A stretch of 64,000 bases of DNA from positions 372,001-436,000 of the forward strand of contig NZ_BMXE01000002.1 in the NCBI RefSeq assembly GCF_014651595.1, given 5' to 3'. The notes below the pieces were generated by a model that saw only the letters and a program-made list of their open reading frames with translations, was not told the origin of the DNA and made no database searches. Shown in pieces: positions 1 to 8,262 of the stretch. Source of the stretch: Pseudovibrio japonicus (GTDB lineage Bacteria > Pseudomonadota > Alphaproteobacteria > Rhizobiales > Stappiaceae). Numbering within the stretch: the first letter of the stretch is position 1; every line of letters begins with the position of its first letter. The translations under genes were made by a program, and so were the position numbers.

Positions 1-995
1 CGATCGTTGATGACTGGGAAGGCAAGGTCAACGCATGGCCGCTTGATGAAGGTCTGATCGACTATGTGGACGGTGCATATGGCAATGAGTCCGAGGAGAA
101 CCCGTTTTACGCAGCAAACATCATCGCAAACACCAAAGTGACCGTTGCTGGCGAGGAAATCGACGCGACCAAGATCACACCTGAACTGCTCTCTGAACAG
201 CTTCAGGAAGCGGGTGAAGTGGAAGCAAACGTTGCGACCGGTTACCACGCAATCGAGTTTCTGCTGTGGGGACAAGATTTGAACGGAACGGGGAAAGGTG
301 CTGGCAACCGTCCTGCTTCTGACTTCGATACCGCAAACTGCACTGGCGGCAACTGTGATCGCCGGGTGGAGTACCTTCAGGCTGCAACCAACCTACTTAT
401 CACCGATCTGGAAGAGATGGTGGCCGCATGGCAGGTTGACGGTGCAGCACGCAAAGACCTTGCTGACAAGGGTGATGCAGCAGGCATCGCAACGATCCTG
501 ACCGGCATGGGTTCCCTGTCTTATGGCGAACTGGCCGGTGAGCGCATGAAGCTGGGTTTGATGCTGAACGATCCTGAAGAAGAGCAGGATTGCTTCTCCG
601 ACAACACCCACATGTCGCATTACAACGACGTGGTTGGCATCAACAACGTCTTCCAGGGAAAATACACCCGGGTTGACGGTAGTGTTGTTGAGGGTGCTTC
701 CCTTAAGAACTTGCTTGCAAAGGCAGATTCTGCCGTCTCAACCGAGTTGGAAGGTAAGCTGAACGCCTCTATGGGTACATTCACCGCGTTGAAAACCCGC
801 GCTGAAACCACTGAGTCCTACGACCAGATGATTGGTGAAGGCAACGCTGAAGGCAATGCTGTTATTCAGGCTGCCATTGATAGCCTTATCGACCAGACCG
901 CCTCCATCCAGCGTGCTGTAAAGGCTCTGAAGCTGGAGAATGTCGCGTTCGAAAGCTCCGACAGCCTCGACAATCCTTCCGCTGTATTTGAGTAA
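1..995 (+). CDS. Imelysin (M75) family protein, 5' end outside window
   Basis: Partial gene: the frame is open from base 3, and a family-typical stretch WPLDEGLIDYV precedes the first possible internal start, so the true start lies upstream. The signature GYHAIEFLLWG (the GxHxxE imelysin motif) is present, followed by a long helical region. Imelysin (IrpA-like) proteins are periplasmic or outer-membrane-associated and linked to iron acquisition; the exact reaction is not established. It heads a set with a di-heme protein, a second imelysin and a DUF1513 protein, a conserved arrangement in Gram-negative bacteria. The family call is firm; an iron role is inferred from the family. Confidence 0.9.
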   Translation, partial: IVDDWEGKVNAWPLDEGLIDYVDGAYGNESEENPFYAANIIANTKVTVAGEEIDATKITPELLSEQLQEAGEVEANVATGYHAIEFLLWGQDLNGTGKGAGNRPASDFDTANCTGGNCDRRVEYLQAATNLLITDLEEMVAAWQVDGAARKDLADKGDAAGIATILTGMGSLSYGELAGERMKLGLMLNDPEEEQDCFSDNTHMSHYNDVVGINNVFQGKYTRVDGSVVEGASLKNLLAKADSAVSTELEGKLNASMGTFTALKTRAETTESYDQMIGEGNAEGNAVIQAAIDSLIDQTASIQRAVKALKLENVAFESSDSLDNPSAVFE

Positions 996-1002
996 GAAAT
1001 CC

Positions 1003-1032
1003 AGTCCCGCAGAAGACACTGTCTGCGGGACT
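1003..1032 (+). terminator. Strong intercistronic hairpin between imelysin and di-heme genes
   Basis: An 11 bp perfect inverted repeat (AGTCCCGCAGA at 1003-1013 and TCTGCGGGACT at 1022-1032, 8-base loop) starts seven bases after the imelysin stop. It is followed by TATTCCCTTT rather than a clean T run. It may be a partial terminator or an mRNA 3'-stabilising hairpin giving more imelysin than downstream products. Confidence 0.6.
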
Positions 1033-1124
1033 TATTCCCTTTGAGCCTTCTTTTGCGCCGAAATGTGCGTTGGTTTGCGTTAATTAGCGTTTTTGTGAAG
1101 GCCTATGTAATACAGGCCCCCGTT

Positions 1125-2672
1125 ATGCCAGCAATGGTTCCAGCCACACTTCGCAGCCGTGCCGGAGTGATAGCCACTACCGCCGCCGCTTTTTCCAGCC
1201 TCTTCATTCCTGCTGCTACCGCTATCGATTTGGAGCGGCGAACCGACCTTAGCTCCGAAGATAAGGCTAGGGTCAACCAGATCCTGAAAGCACCGACAGA
1301 TTTTTCCAAAGCTGAGAAATTTGAATTGATGCAGGCAGGGAAGACAACGAGCCGGAAGCCTCTTAATCGCGCCGCCTTTACGCACCCCAGCACCAATCTT
1401 CCTTTCGAGCAGCATCAGGACTTCCGATTGGGTGAAAGCCTCTTTCAGAAGCTGTGGGTTTCCACTCCAAGTTCGACGCGCGCCTCCGACGGGCTAGGCC
1501 CGCTGTTTAACGCCCGATCTTGTGAGAGCTGCCACCCCAAAGCAGGGCGTGGCCGTCCGCCGGTTGAAGATGAACGTCCAGTTTCCATTTTCCTGCGCCT
1601 TTCTGTTGCCCCTTCCACGCCGGAAGAGCGGGCGCTGATTGAAAGCGGCAAAGTTCCTTTCCTTCCAGAACCAACCTATGGCAGCCAACTGCAGAATTTT
1701 GGGGTGCCGGGGGTGCCGGGGGAAGGGGAGATAAAAATCACCTATGAAGAGATCAAGGTGGATCTCTCTGAGGGTGAAGTCGCCTACCTGCGCAAACCGA
1801 CCTACACCATCGAGAACCTCGCTTACGGTCCGATGTCGGACCATGCACTGGTTTCGGCTCGTGTCGCGCCGCCCATGATAGGCCTTGGCCTGCTGGAAGC
1901 AATTGCAGAAACGGACATCACCTCCCAGGCTGATCCGGAGGATGCTGATCAAGATGGTATTTCGGGTCGGGTCAGCTGGGTCGATCCCAACGACTCTGAC
2001 ACAAGGACGGTTGGTCGCTTTGGCTGGAAAGCGCTGAAAGCGAGTGTGCAATCTCAGTCTGCAGGCGCGTTTACCGGTGATCTTGGCCTTTCAACGCCTT
2101 ATGATTTGCGTAACTACGGGGACTGCACCGAGGCGCAGACCGTGTGTTTTGAGCAGGCCCATGGCGAGCAGGCGGATCTTGGGATCTCTGAGGCGCCGGA
2201 CCCAGTCCTGGACCTTGTGGTCTTTTATTCGCAAAACCTTGCCGTGCCAGCGCGCCGCGATGTGAATGACCCGCGTGTGCTTGCTGGCAAAAAAGTGTTC
2301 CATGAGGCGGGTTGCGCGAGCTGCCACACCCCGAAATATGTCACCAGTCGCACAGCGGAAAACCCTGTGCACCAGTTCCAGTTAATCTGGCCATATACCG
2401 ACCTATTGTTGCACGATCTGGGTCAAGGTTTGTCTGATGATCGCCCAACCGGTTCTGCCAGCGGAAATGAATGGAAAACACCGCCGCTTTGGGGTATTGG
2501 ATTAACTGAAAATATCAATAATCACAGGTTTTTCCTACATGATGGACGGGCACGCGGCTTGCTGGAAGCTGTGCTTTGGCACGGCGGCGAAGCGGAAGCT
2601 GCCAAAACCCGTGTGGTTGAAATGCCTGCAAAGGATCGAGCCAATCTGATCCGGTTTCTGGAGACTCTTTGA
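1125..2672 (+). CDS. Di-heme oxidoreductase (DUF1111, thiol-oxidoreductase-like)
   Basis: The protein has two CxxCH haem c sites, CESCH in the first third and CASCH in the last third, the pattern of the DUF1111 di-heme 'thiol oxidoreductase-like' family related to bacterial cytochrome c peroxidases. The frame opens at a TTG at 1041. I prefer ATG 1125 (or 1134) because the following residues form a normal signal peptide ending near IPAATA, while the extra N-terminus has no such logic. It is an exported c-type cytochrome, expected in the periplasm. The stop overlaps the next ATG (TGATG), so translation is coupled to the second imelysin. It probably handles electron transfer in the iron-uptake operon (inference). 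Confidence 0.85.
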   Translation: MPAMVPATLRSRAGVIATTAAAFSSLFIPAATAIDLERRTDLSSEDKARVNQILKAPTDFSKAEKFELMQAGKTTSRKPLNRAAFTHPSTNLPFEQHQDFRLGESLFQKLWVSTPSSTRASDGLGPLFNARSCESCHPKAGRGRPPVEDERPVSIFLRLSVAPSTPEERALIESGKVPFLPEPTYGSQLQNFGVPGVPGEGEIKITYEEIKVDLSEGEVAYLRKPTYTIENLAYGPMSDHALVSARVAPPMIGLGLLEAIAETDITSQADPEDADQDGISGRVSWVDPNDSDTRTVGRFGWKALKASVQSQSAGAFTGDLGLSTPYDLRNYGDCTEAQTVCFEQAHGEQADLGISEAPDPVLDLVVFYSQNLAVPARRDVNDPRVLAGKKVFHEAGCASCHTPKYVTSRTAENPVHQFQLIWPYTDLLLHDLGQGLSDDRPTGSASGNEWKTPPLWGIGLTENINNHRFFLHDGRARGLLEAVLWHGGEAEAAKTRVVEMPAKDRANLIRFLETL

Positions 2673-3769
2673 TGCAGTTTAAGCGTGTCGTTGCGTTCAG
2701 TCTGGCCCTTGCCACAATGGCGGCGGCCTTTACGCCAAGTTTTGCGGCGGAAACTCCAGACTACGCGCAGTTCACGCGCTCCAGCATCGAGCAGTACATT
2801 CGCCCGGCGAGCAAGGAGCTTGTCGGCGCGCTGAGTAAGCTTGAGAAACGGACCGGCGCGGTTTGCACCGACCACAACGCAGAAACCACGGCTGCTTTCA
2901 ACGAGGCGTTCAGCACCTCTGTGGCGGCGCTTGCCGGTGTCGACTTTCTGCGGTTTGGACCGATGGCGGAAGATAACCTTGCGCAGCGCCTCGCCTTCCT
3001 GCCTGACAGTCGTGGTGTGGTGCGCAGGCAAGTGACCAAGGCAGTCGCGAATCAAGACAGCACCGTTCAGGACCCAGCCAGCCTTTCTGTAAAGAGCGTG
3101 GCCTTGCAGGGACTGACGGCTTTGGAGCGCATTGCCTATGACAGCGACGGCACGCTGACTCTGGGCTCTGGCGAGGATGCTGTTTTCCTTTGTGATTATG
3201 CCGAGAGCATTACCATCAATCTGGAAGGGGCGGGGCTGGAGCTGGAAGCGGAATGGGATGATTCTGACGGTTTCTCCCAGACCTTGCTGGAACCAAGCAA
3301 AGAAGGTCGTGTGGTGCACACCCACAAGGAAGCAGTAGAGATGGTGTTTAACGCCATCGCCACCGGTCTGGTTGTCGACAAAGACCAGTATCTGCTTGTT
3401 ATGCTTGGCAAGAGTGAGAAGAAGGCAAATCCGAAAAAAGCTCCATTTGCCCGCAGTAGCAATGCGGTGACTTATCTTTCTGCCAGCCTTGCAGGGTTAC
3501 AGGGCGCCTTGAATGCTGGTGGCTATGCCAAGGTGCTTGAAGGCGAGCAGGACTGGGTGGACAACTCCCTGAACTTCGAGTTTTCGAATGCGCAGCGGGT
3601 GCTTTCTAACTTGCCAACGCCGCTTCAGGCGACGGGCGCACAGCCGGAAGTCCGTAAGCAGCTCAAGTATCTGGTCACCGTCATCAGCGGTATCAAAGTG
3701 GTGATGGCCGAGAACCTTGCTGGATATCTGAGTCTTTCCGGAGGGTTTAATGCGCTTGACGGCGACTAA
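2672..3769 (+). CDS. Second imelysin family protein
   Basis: About 365 aa, starting at an ATG that overlaps the previous stop by one base. It has a clear signal peptide (MQFKRVVAFSLALATMAAAF, cleavage around SFA-AE) and then a helical imelysin-type domain with the LERIAYD and DYAESI stretches seen in the shorter, divergent imelysin of these operons. The GxHxxE motif of the first imelysin is not evident, so it is probably the variant lacking the canonical site. It is likely a periplasmic partner of the first imelysin and the di-heme protein. The family call is good; the function is inferred from the operon. Confidence 0.82.
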   Translation: MQFKRVVAFSLALATMAAAFTPSFAAETPDYAQFTRSSIEQYIRPASKELVGALSKLEKRTGAVCTDHNAETTAAFNEAFSTSVAALAGVDFLRFGPMAEDNLAQRLAFLPDSRGVVRRQVTKAVANQDSTVQDPASLSVKSVALQGLTALERIAYDSDGTLTLGSGEDAVFLCDYAESITINLEGAGLELEAEWDDSDGFSQTLLEPSKEGRVVHTHKEAVEMVFNAIATGLVVDKDQYLLVMLGKSEKKANPKKAPFARSSNAVTYLSASLAGLQGALNAGGYAKVLEGEQDWVDNSLNFEFSNAQRVLSNLPTPLQATGAQPEVRKQLKYLVTVISGIKVVMAENLAGYLSLSGGFNALDGD

Positions 3770-4922
3770 TCCCATTGCTCTGAGCCGGCGGCAGTTTCTA
3801 ACTGGATTGGCGGCGTCTGGCGTCGCTTTAAGCGCCAGCAGTTCTCTGGCGTTTGCCAATGGCCTACCTTTTGCCGAGGCGGAAGGCCTTCAACTATTTG
3901 CCAGCGCCATGCGCATGCCAACGGGCGGATATGCGCTTGCCGTATTCAGCGAAGACGGTGAGATCCTGTATCAGACACCGTTGCCGGACCGCGGCCACTC
4001 GATCGCCTTTGATCGTAATAGCATGCGTTTGCTTTCCTTTGCGCGCCGCCCGGAGAACTTTGCGGTGCTCGTGGATCTTACCGGAGCGCAGGAGCCTGCT
4101 GTTTTCACAAGTCCTGAGGGCCGACACTTTTATGGCCACGGAGTATTTTCGAAAGATGGCCACCTGGCCTTTGCGCCAGAAAATGACTTTGAGCACGTGC
4201 GCGGTGTAATTGGCGTTTATGACCTTTCCGGCGCTCAGCCTGCGCGGATTGGCGAGTTCGACAGTTTCGGGGTAGGGCCGCACGATCTTCTTCTGTCTCC
4301 CGATGGCACGCAGCTTGTTGTTGCCAATGGCGGGATCGAGACGCATCCGGACAAGGGCCGCGAAAAGCTCAACCTGGACAGCATGAAGCCGAACGTTTCC
4401 TTCATCAACACAGCAAACGGTGATTTCCTTGGCATGCAGACGCTTGGTTCGGACCTGCATCAGCTTTCCCTGCGCCACATGAGCTTTGACGGCAATGGTG
4501 ATGTGTGGGTTGGCGGGCAGTTTCAGGGCGCCAAGGATGCAACACCACCGCTGATGGTGCATCTGGGGCTCGACAAGGAAGCAACTGCGCTGGAACTACC
4601 TTTGGAGATCACCCAGGGCCTGCAGAACTATGTGGGTAGCGTGGAGATGAACCGATCCGGCGACGTGATCGCAGCTTCGTGCCCACGTGGAGGCAAGATA
4701 CTGTACTGGGACGTGGCAAAGCGCTCGCTGATCGGGTTCCATCAGGTTGCAGATGGATGCGGAGTTGCCCCTCTGGATGAGGACAGCTTTGCGATTACTG
4801 ACGGGAACGGCGCGATTAGCTTTGGTGGAAGCGGGGAGGATATGGCCCAGATTATCAGCCAGAGCGCTGGTATCAGTTGGGATAACCATCTGACACCACT
4901 GGGTATCTTGCGGGAAGGGTAG
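3750..4922 (+). CDS. DUF1513 protein, Tat-exported beta-propeller-like
   Basis: About 390 aa. It overlaps the preceding gene by 20 bases, which indicates the same operon. The N-terminus carries a twin-arginine signal ([13 protein letters not shown]), so the protein is probably exported folded. The body has repeated segments such as [18 protein letters not shown] and [19 protein letters not shown], typical of WD-like or lactonase-like propellers and of the DUF1513 family that ends imelysin operons. The biochemical role is unknown. No partner gene follows before the tRNA. Confidence 0.85.
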   Translation: MRLTATNPIALSRRQFLTGLAASGVALSASSSLAFANGLPFAEAEGLQLFASAMRMPTGGYALAVFSEDGEILYQTPLPDRGHSIAFDRNSMRLLSFARRPENFAVLVDLTGAQEPAVFTSPEGRHFYGHGVFSKDGHLAFAPENDFEHVRGVIGVYDLSGAQPARIGEFDSFGVGPHDLLLSPDGTQLVVANGGIETHPDKGREKLNLDSMKPNVSFINTANGDFLGMQTLGSDLHQLSLRHMSFDGNGDVWVGGQFQGAKDATPPLMVHLGLDKEATALELPLEITQGLQNYVGSVEMNRSGDVIAASCPRGGKILYWDVAKRSLIGFHQVADGCGVAPLDEDSFAITDGNGAISFGGSGEDMAQIISQSAGISWDNHLTPLGILREG

Positions 4923-5035
4923 GCACTTACCGCGGCTTTCCACATTTTCGAGGGTTGTTGTAATTGGCGCATTGCAGCGCGGCGTAGGATCGGGTAAAGA
5001 CTACAACACCTCAAGGGCACCCACGCCCGAAACAG

Positions 5036-5112
5036 GCACCCGTAGCTCAGTTGGATAGAGCGCTGCCCTCCGAAGGCAGAGGCCGCAGGTTCGAATCCTG
5101 CCGGGTGCACCA
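5036..5112 (+). tRNA. tRNA-Arg (anticodon CCG)
   Basis: A complete cloverleaf of 77 nt with encoded CCA. The acceptor arms GCACCCG and CGGGTGC pair perfectly. The anticodon stem CTGCC/GGCAG closes the loop CTCCGAA (anticodon CCG, reading CGG), and the T arm contains GGTTCGAATCC. This is the integration target of the adjacent element; its last 47 bases plus one more are duplicated at 24109-24156. The left copy is the functional gene because only it has the 5' half. Confidence 0.97.
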
Positions 5113-5113
5113 T
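5066..5113 (+). repeat. attL: 48 bp direct repeat in the 3' half of tRNA-Arg
   Basis: It starts CCCTCCGAAGG in the anticodon arm and runs through the CCA plus one T. It is identical over 48 bases to 24109-24156. Identity stops abruptly at both edges (G versus T before, A versus T after), as expected for the crossover segment of a tRNA-targeting tyrosine integrase. Confidence 0.95.
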
Positions 5114-5146
5114 ATTTCTCTGCAAATTCAAATAGTTATTGGGCAT

Positions 5147-5223
5147 ATCGATTTGTACAAAAATCGATAATGCAGCTTTTTGCATGCTCTTTGCAGGCAT
5201 TTGTACCGATATCTCGTACAAAT
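5147..5223. promoter_or_regulatory. Inverted repeats with TTTGTAC motifs upstream of repC-like gene
   Basis: Two overlapping-type palindromes lie between attL and the initiator gene: ATCGATTT (5147-5154) facing AAATCGAT (5161-5168), and ATTTGTAC (5199-5206) facing GTACAAAT (5216-5223). The shared TTTGTAC core suggests binding sites for a regulator or for the initiator itself. Function is inferred. Confidence 0.5.
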
Positions 5224-5291
5224 CCCGTACAGCATCAATTTAAGACTGAGGCTCGTCGGCGCTCTGCACATCTTTCGAGTGGAGGTGTTCT

Positions 5292-6392
5292 ATGAGCCTC
5301 ACTCACACTCACAACGGTTTGCCAGAAGGTTTTACGCGGGCACTCCTCCTCACTCTCATAGACAAGTTTGGCCCAGCAGCTGGCCTTAGTGCCACTGACA
5401 TCAAGGTTTTGAAATACTACGTATTGAAAGTACGTGACGAAGATTTTCTGAAGGGGCGTATCTGCGCTGTCTGGCAAAGAATTCCGTTAACCGCAGAGGA
5501 GCTCAACCTCAACGAGCGAGCAATCACTCGTGCTGAAAACAGACTCATTAAGGCTGGTTGGCTCCTTAAGACCAATGCATTGAGAAGCCGTCGCGACGGT
5601 TCACGCGAAAAAGCAGGTGACCAGCGCATCATCTGGGCGGCTGGAATAAACTGCCAACCTCTCATCGATCATAAAGTCCCAGCACTTGTTCGGCTAAGCA
5701 AGCAGCGCGAAGAGGCAAAACTTGAGCTTGAGGCACTCCAGTCGGAGACGAAGTATCTTTTCGCCGAAATCCGCTCCCTGAACTGCTCTGAAGCACTTGA
5801 ACGTGCCCTTGTCATTTTACCCTGTGGTCGCCTATCCCGTGTGCGAGCTCTAGAAAAACTCCGTCAGATCAAAACCAAGCTTTCTTCTCTTTTGTCGTTT
5901 TTCAGGAAACAGGCTGTTGAGAAGCCTGTTGAAGAACACAGTCGCGCACAGGCAAAAGCGCCGTCCGGGACGGACAAAACGTCCTCACGATCTAACACTA
6001 TTCAAAATCCACAAATCCAAAATAGTAGACCGAGCGCTGTGCGAATATCGCTTCGGCGATGCTTGGATCACGCACATCCTGACGTGCTTGAAAACATGAG
6101 TATCTTAGGTGGTTATTCGCAGGAGAACCTCATCAAAACAGCGAACCTGTTTAGGCAAGAGCTTTGCGTAAGTGATGAGCTTTGGAAGCAAGCCTGTCAC
6201 AAATTGAACCGCCTTACAGCAGCAACACTGATTTCAATCATCTACCGAAATCATCAGCTCCCCAGCGAGCACAAAGCTCATGCTCGGAACGGAGGTGCTT
6301 GCTTCAAAGAACTTGTCCGCAAAGCCATCTCTGAACCCGCAACGCTTTCCCGTTTCCTCTTCAAAAACTTCGAAAACATGGAGGCTTGGTGA
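5292..6392 (+). CDS. RepC-like plasmid replication initiator
   Basis: A 366 aa protein. The N-terminal winged-helix-like region includes AEELNLNERAITRAENRLIKAGW, followed by the RRDG...GIN-x-QPLI stretch that resembles the end of the RP-C domain. The C-terminus NGGACFKELVRKA...LSRFLF matches the conserved tail of RepC initiators (GGAYFRxM-type). The middle is charged and coiled. RepC initiates replication of alphaproteobacterial repABC-type replicons, but no repA or repB is present here, so partition is absent. The stop overlaps the next start (TGATG), coupling it to the mobilisation genes. The call rests on motif resemblance and has not been searched. Confidence 0.7.
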   Translation: MSLTHTHNGLPEGFTRALLLTLIDKFGPAAGLSATDIKVLKYYVLKVRDEDFLKGRICAVWQRIPLTAEELNLNERAITRAENRLIKAGWLLKTNALRSRRDGSREKAGDQRIIWAAGINCQPLIDHKVPALVRLSKQREEAKLELEALQSETKYLFAEIRSLNCSEALERALVILPCGRLSRVRALEKLRQIKTKLSSLLSFFRKQAVEKPVEEHSRAQAKAPSGTDKTSSRSNTIQNPQIQNSRPSAVRISLRRCLDHAHPDVLENMSILGGYSQENLIKTANLFRQELCVSDELWKQACHKLNRLTAATLISIIYRNHQLPSEHKAHARNGGACFKELVRKAISEPATLSRFLFKNFENMEAW

Positions 6393-6847
6393 TGAGTGAG
6401 TTAGCGAGAGCAAGGAGACCCTTGCGATACCGCAATGGACCTTGCGAGGGGTGGCAAGCCTCCCCTTCGAACCCCACCAAAGCTACCAAACGCCAACTCA
6501 CAGAGACGGTCGTTTTGCGCTGTACGGCAGAGGAAAAAGAAAAGCTGAAGCAGCAAGCTCTGGAAGCTGGACAGACCACCTCTTCTTTACTGAGAACAAC
6601 GCTTGGCCTCATCAAGCCAACCCGACGCCGTGTAGCGCCCAAGGCTGATCCTCGACTAGTTGTTGAGTTGAGCCGCATGGGGTCCAACCTCAACCAGATC
6701 GCCCGAGCGCTAAACACAGCCAGAGCTGCTGGAGAGGCATACCAGCTTGATGGCCTGCAGATCATCACAGTACTGACCACTATCGACCGTCAGCTTAGCG
6801 AGTTGCTGAAGCTCCACCAGCGCGGGGAGCTAAAAGATGCTTATTAA
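6392..6847 (+). CDS. MobC/MbeC-like relaxosome accessory protein
   Basis: 151 aa from the ATG overlapping the initiator stop; an in-frame TTG six bases upstream is less likely. The region LTETVVLRCTAEEKEKLKQQA looks like a ribbon-helix-helix DNA-binding start. The downstream SRMGSNLNQIARALN is the hallmark of the MobC family, which binds oriT and helps the relaxase melt or nick it. It overlaps the relaxase gene by 11 bases, as usual for mobC-mobA pairs. Confidence 0.85.
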   Translation: MSELARARRPLRYRNGPCEGWQASPSNPTKATKRQLTETVVLRCTAEEKEKLKQQALEAGQTTSSLLRTTLGLIKPTRRRVAPKADPRLVVELSRMGSNLNQIARALNTARAAGEAYQLDGLQIITVLTTIDRQLSELLKLHQRGELKDAY

Positions 6848-7916
6848 GCTCTTCAAGAACGGCCAAGGCGGCGGAGCAGCGCCCGTTGACTACCTCGTTG
6901 CGGATAAGGTGCTTGCCTATGACGAGAACAGAAACCTGCTGCGCAATGCATCCGGCGCGCCGCTTCTGAAAGAGCGCGATCCACTGCCTGAAGTTCTTGC
7001 GGGCAATCCAGAGCACACCAAACTTCTGATCGACAGCAGTCGCCACAAGTGGAGCTATCGGGCAGGCGTAATGAGCTTCGATACTACCGATAGCCCAAGC
7101 GAAGAACAGCAACAGAAGGTGATGGAGGCCTTCGAGCGGTTGGCCTTTGCGGGTTTGGAGCGTGACCAGTTCGATGTCTTATGGGTTCGCCACACCCATG
7201 AGGATCGCGTTGAACTGCATTTCTGCACACCTCGCCTAGAGCTTAGTACCGGGAATAGCTTGAACATCGCACCTCCGGGCTACATCAAGGCTATGGATGT
7301 TCTTCGAGACATGCTCAACAAAGAACATGGCTGGGCCGACCCGCAAGACCCATCTCGCGCTCGAGAAACCAAGCTCACAACTGAACGCAAAGACCGCGCC
7401 AGCAGCCGCGAAGAAATTCAGCATTGGCTAGAAGAACTGATTGTCGTCGGGTGCATCAAAAACCGCCCGGAGATGATTGAAAACCTGCAAGACGCTCGGC
7501 AGAACCAAGCCGTCTTGATGGCCTCAGCCTTAGTGAGCTTCGAGAGCGATATCAGAGCCATATTGAACGACGCGCAACATACAATCAGGAGAGATTTGGC
7601 CGCACAGCACAGATCCATCAGCAACGAGATAGAGCAAGAGCTGAAGGACTTAAGAGCGCGGCTGAAGTTGCATCACCACCTTCGTCGCTGGTCACCACTC
7701 CTACTCCTTTTAGCGGTCGTGGTTTCTCTGTTTCTAACACTCAGCCTAACCTGGCTTTGGGCCACCCAGTACCAGCAATGGCAACTCTCCAACAAGCTGG
7801 AGAGCATGTTTCAGGAGAACAGCAGTGGATACCTGCTGCTCAACCTGAAAACCGGCACTCTAGCCCGTTGCGAGCTAACCCCCGACCACATCACCTGCAA
7901 AGACATACTAAGGTAA
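6837..7916 (+). CDS. MOBP5 (ColE1 MbeA-type) relaxase with membrane-anchored C-terminus
   Basis: 359 aa. The N-terminus GGGAAPVDYL places a tyrosine at position 19, the same position as the catalytic tyrosine of ColE1 MbeA. The metal-binding motif appears as H119-x6-E126-x-H128 (RHTHEDRVELHF), which keeps the spacing of the MbeA HEN motif but has His for Asn. From about residue 235 the protein becomes a charged helix and then a strong membrane segment (LLLLLAVVVSLFLTLSLTWLW). This tail resembles MbeB/MobB proteins rather than a normal relaxase end. It nicks oriT and pilots the strand during mobilisation by a helper T4SS. oriT itself was not located. Confidence 0.85.
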   Translation: MLIKLFKNGQGGGAAPVDYLVADKVLAYDENRNLLRNASGAPLLKERDPLPEVLAGNPEHTKLLIDSSRHKWSYRAGVMSFDTTDSPSEEQQQKVMEAFERLAFAGLERDQFDVLWVRHTHEDRVELHFCTPRLELSTGNSLNIAPPGYIKAMDVLRDMLNKEHGWADPQDPSRARETKLTTERKDRASSREEIQHWLEELIVVGCIKNRPEMIENLQDARQNQAVLMASALVSFESDIRAILNDAQHTIRRDLAAQHRSISNEIEQELKDLRARLKLHHHLRRWSPLLLLLAVVVSLFLTLSLTWLWATQYQQWQLSNKLESMFQENSSGYLLLNLKTGTLARCELTPDHITCKDILR

Positions 7917-8251
7917 TCCATGGGAACATTAAGCCCACTAGAGCGCGAGCTCCTCACCTACGTGAAGCAATTAACCGAAGCCTCAGGGCATTCCAACACA
8001 GTGCTCAGCGACTTGGAGAAACGCTCGACAGGCTTACTCACCCAACGCCTGAACGATCTGGAAGCCTGCTTAAGCGAGTTGGTCAGCTCACAGCAGCAAT
8101 TCAACACAGCATTGACCGGCTTTCTGAGCGAGGCCGAGAGCTACACGGCCAACGCCACGCAGTTGAAGCAGAGCGAAACCGCGTTGATGAACGCACGGCA
8201 AAGAATAAGCCGCTGATCAAACGATCCCCAAATAACAACCTAAGCCTTTAA
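7778..8251 (+). CDS. Possible overlapping reading frame nested in the mob operon (doubtful)
   Basis: An open frame runs from ATG 7778 through the relaxase 3' end and the whole MbeD-like gene. The predicted product has a helical segment (REAINRSLRAFQHSAQRLGE onwards) but a Pro/His/Arg-rich start. ColE1-type mob regions do contain genuinely nested genes (mbeB and mbeD inside mbeA), so an overprinted gene is conceivable. No ribosome-binding site is obvious and the MbeB-like function already seems fused to the relaxase. It is most likely a by-product of the other frames. Confidence 0.2.
   Translation: MATLQQAGEHVSGEQQWIPAAQPENRHSSPLRANPRPHHLQRHTKVIHGNIKPTRARAPHLREAINRSLRAFQHSAQRLGETLDRLTHPTPERSGSLLKRVGQLTAAIQHSIDRLSERGRELHGQRHAVEAERNRVDERTAKNKPLIKRSPNNNLSL
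7920..8216 (+). CDS. MbeD-like mobilisation protein
   Basis: 98 aa, starting three bases after the relaxase stop. It is a short, almost entirely helical protein beginning SPLERELLTYVKQL, with regular spacing of hydrophobics and repeated Q, S and L. This resembles the small coiled-coil MbeD/MobD proteins that follow the relaxase in ColE1-type mob operons. The match is by character and position only. A longer open frame (7778-8251) overlaps it in another frame. Confidence 0.55.
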   Translation: MGTLSPLERELLTYVKQLTEASGHSNTVLSDLEKRSTGLLTQRLNDLEACLSELVSSQQQFNTALTGFLSEAESYTANATQLKQSETALMNARQRISR

Positions 8252-8262
8252 GGAGAAAACTC

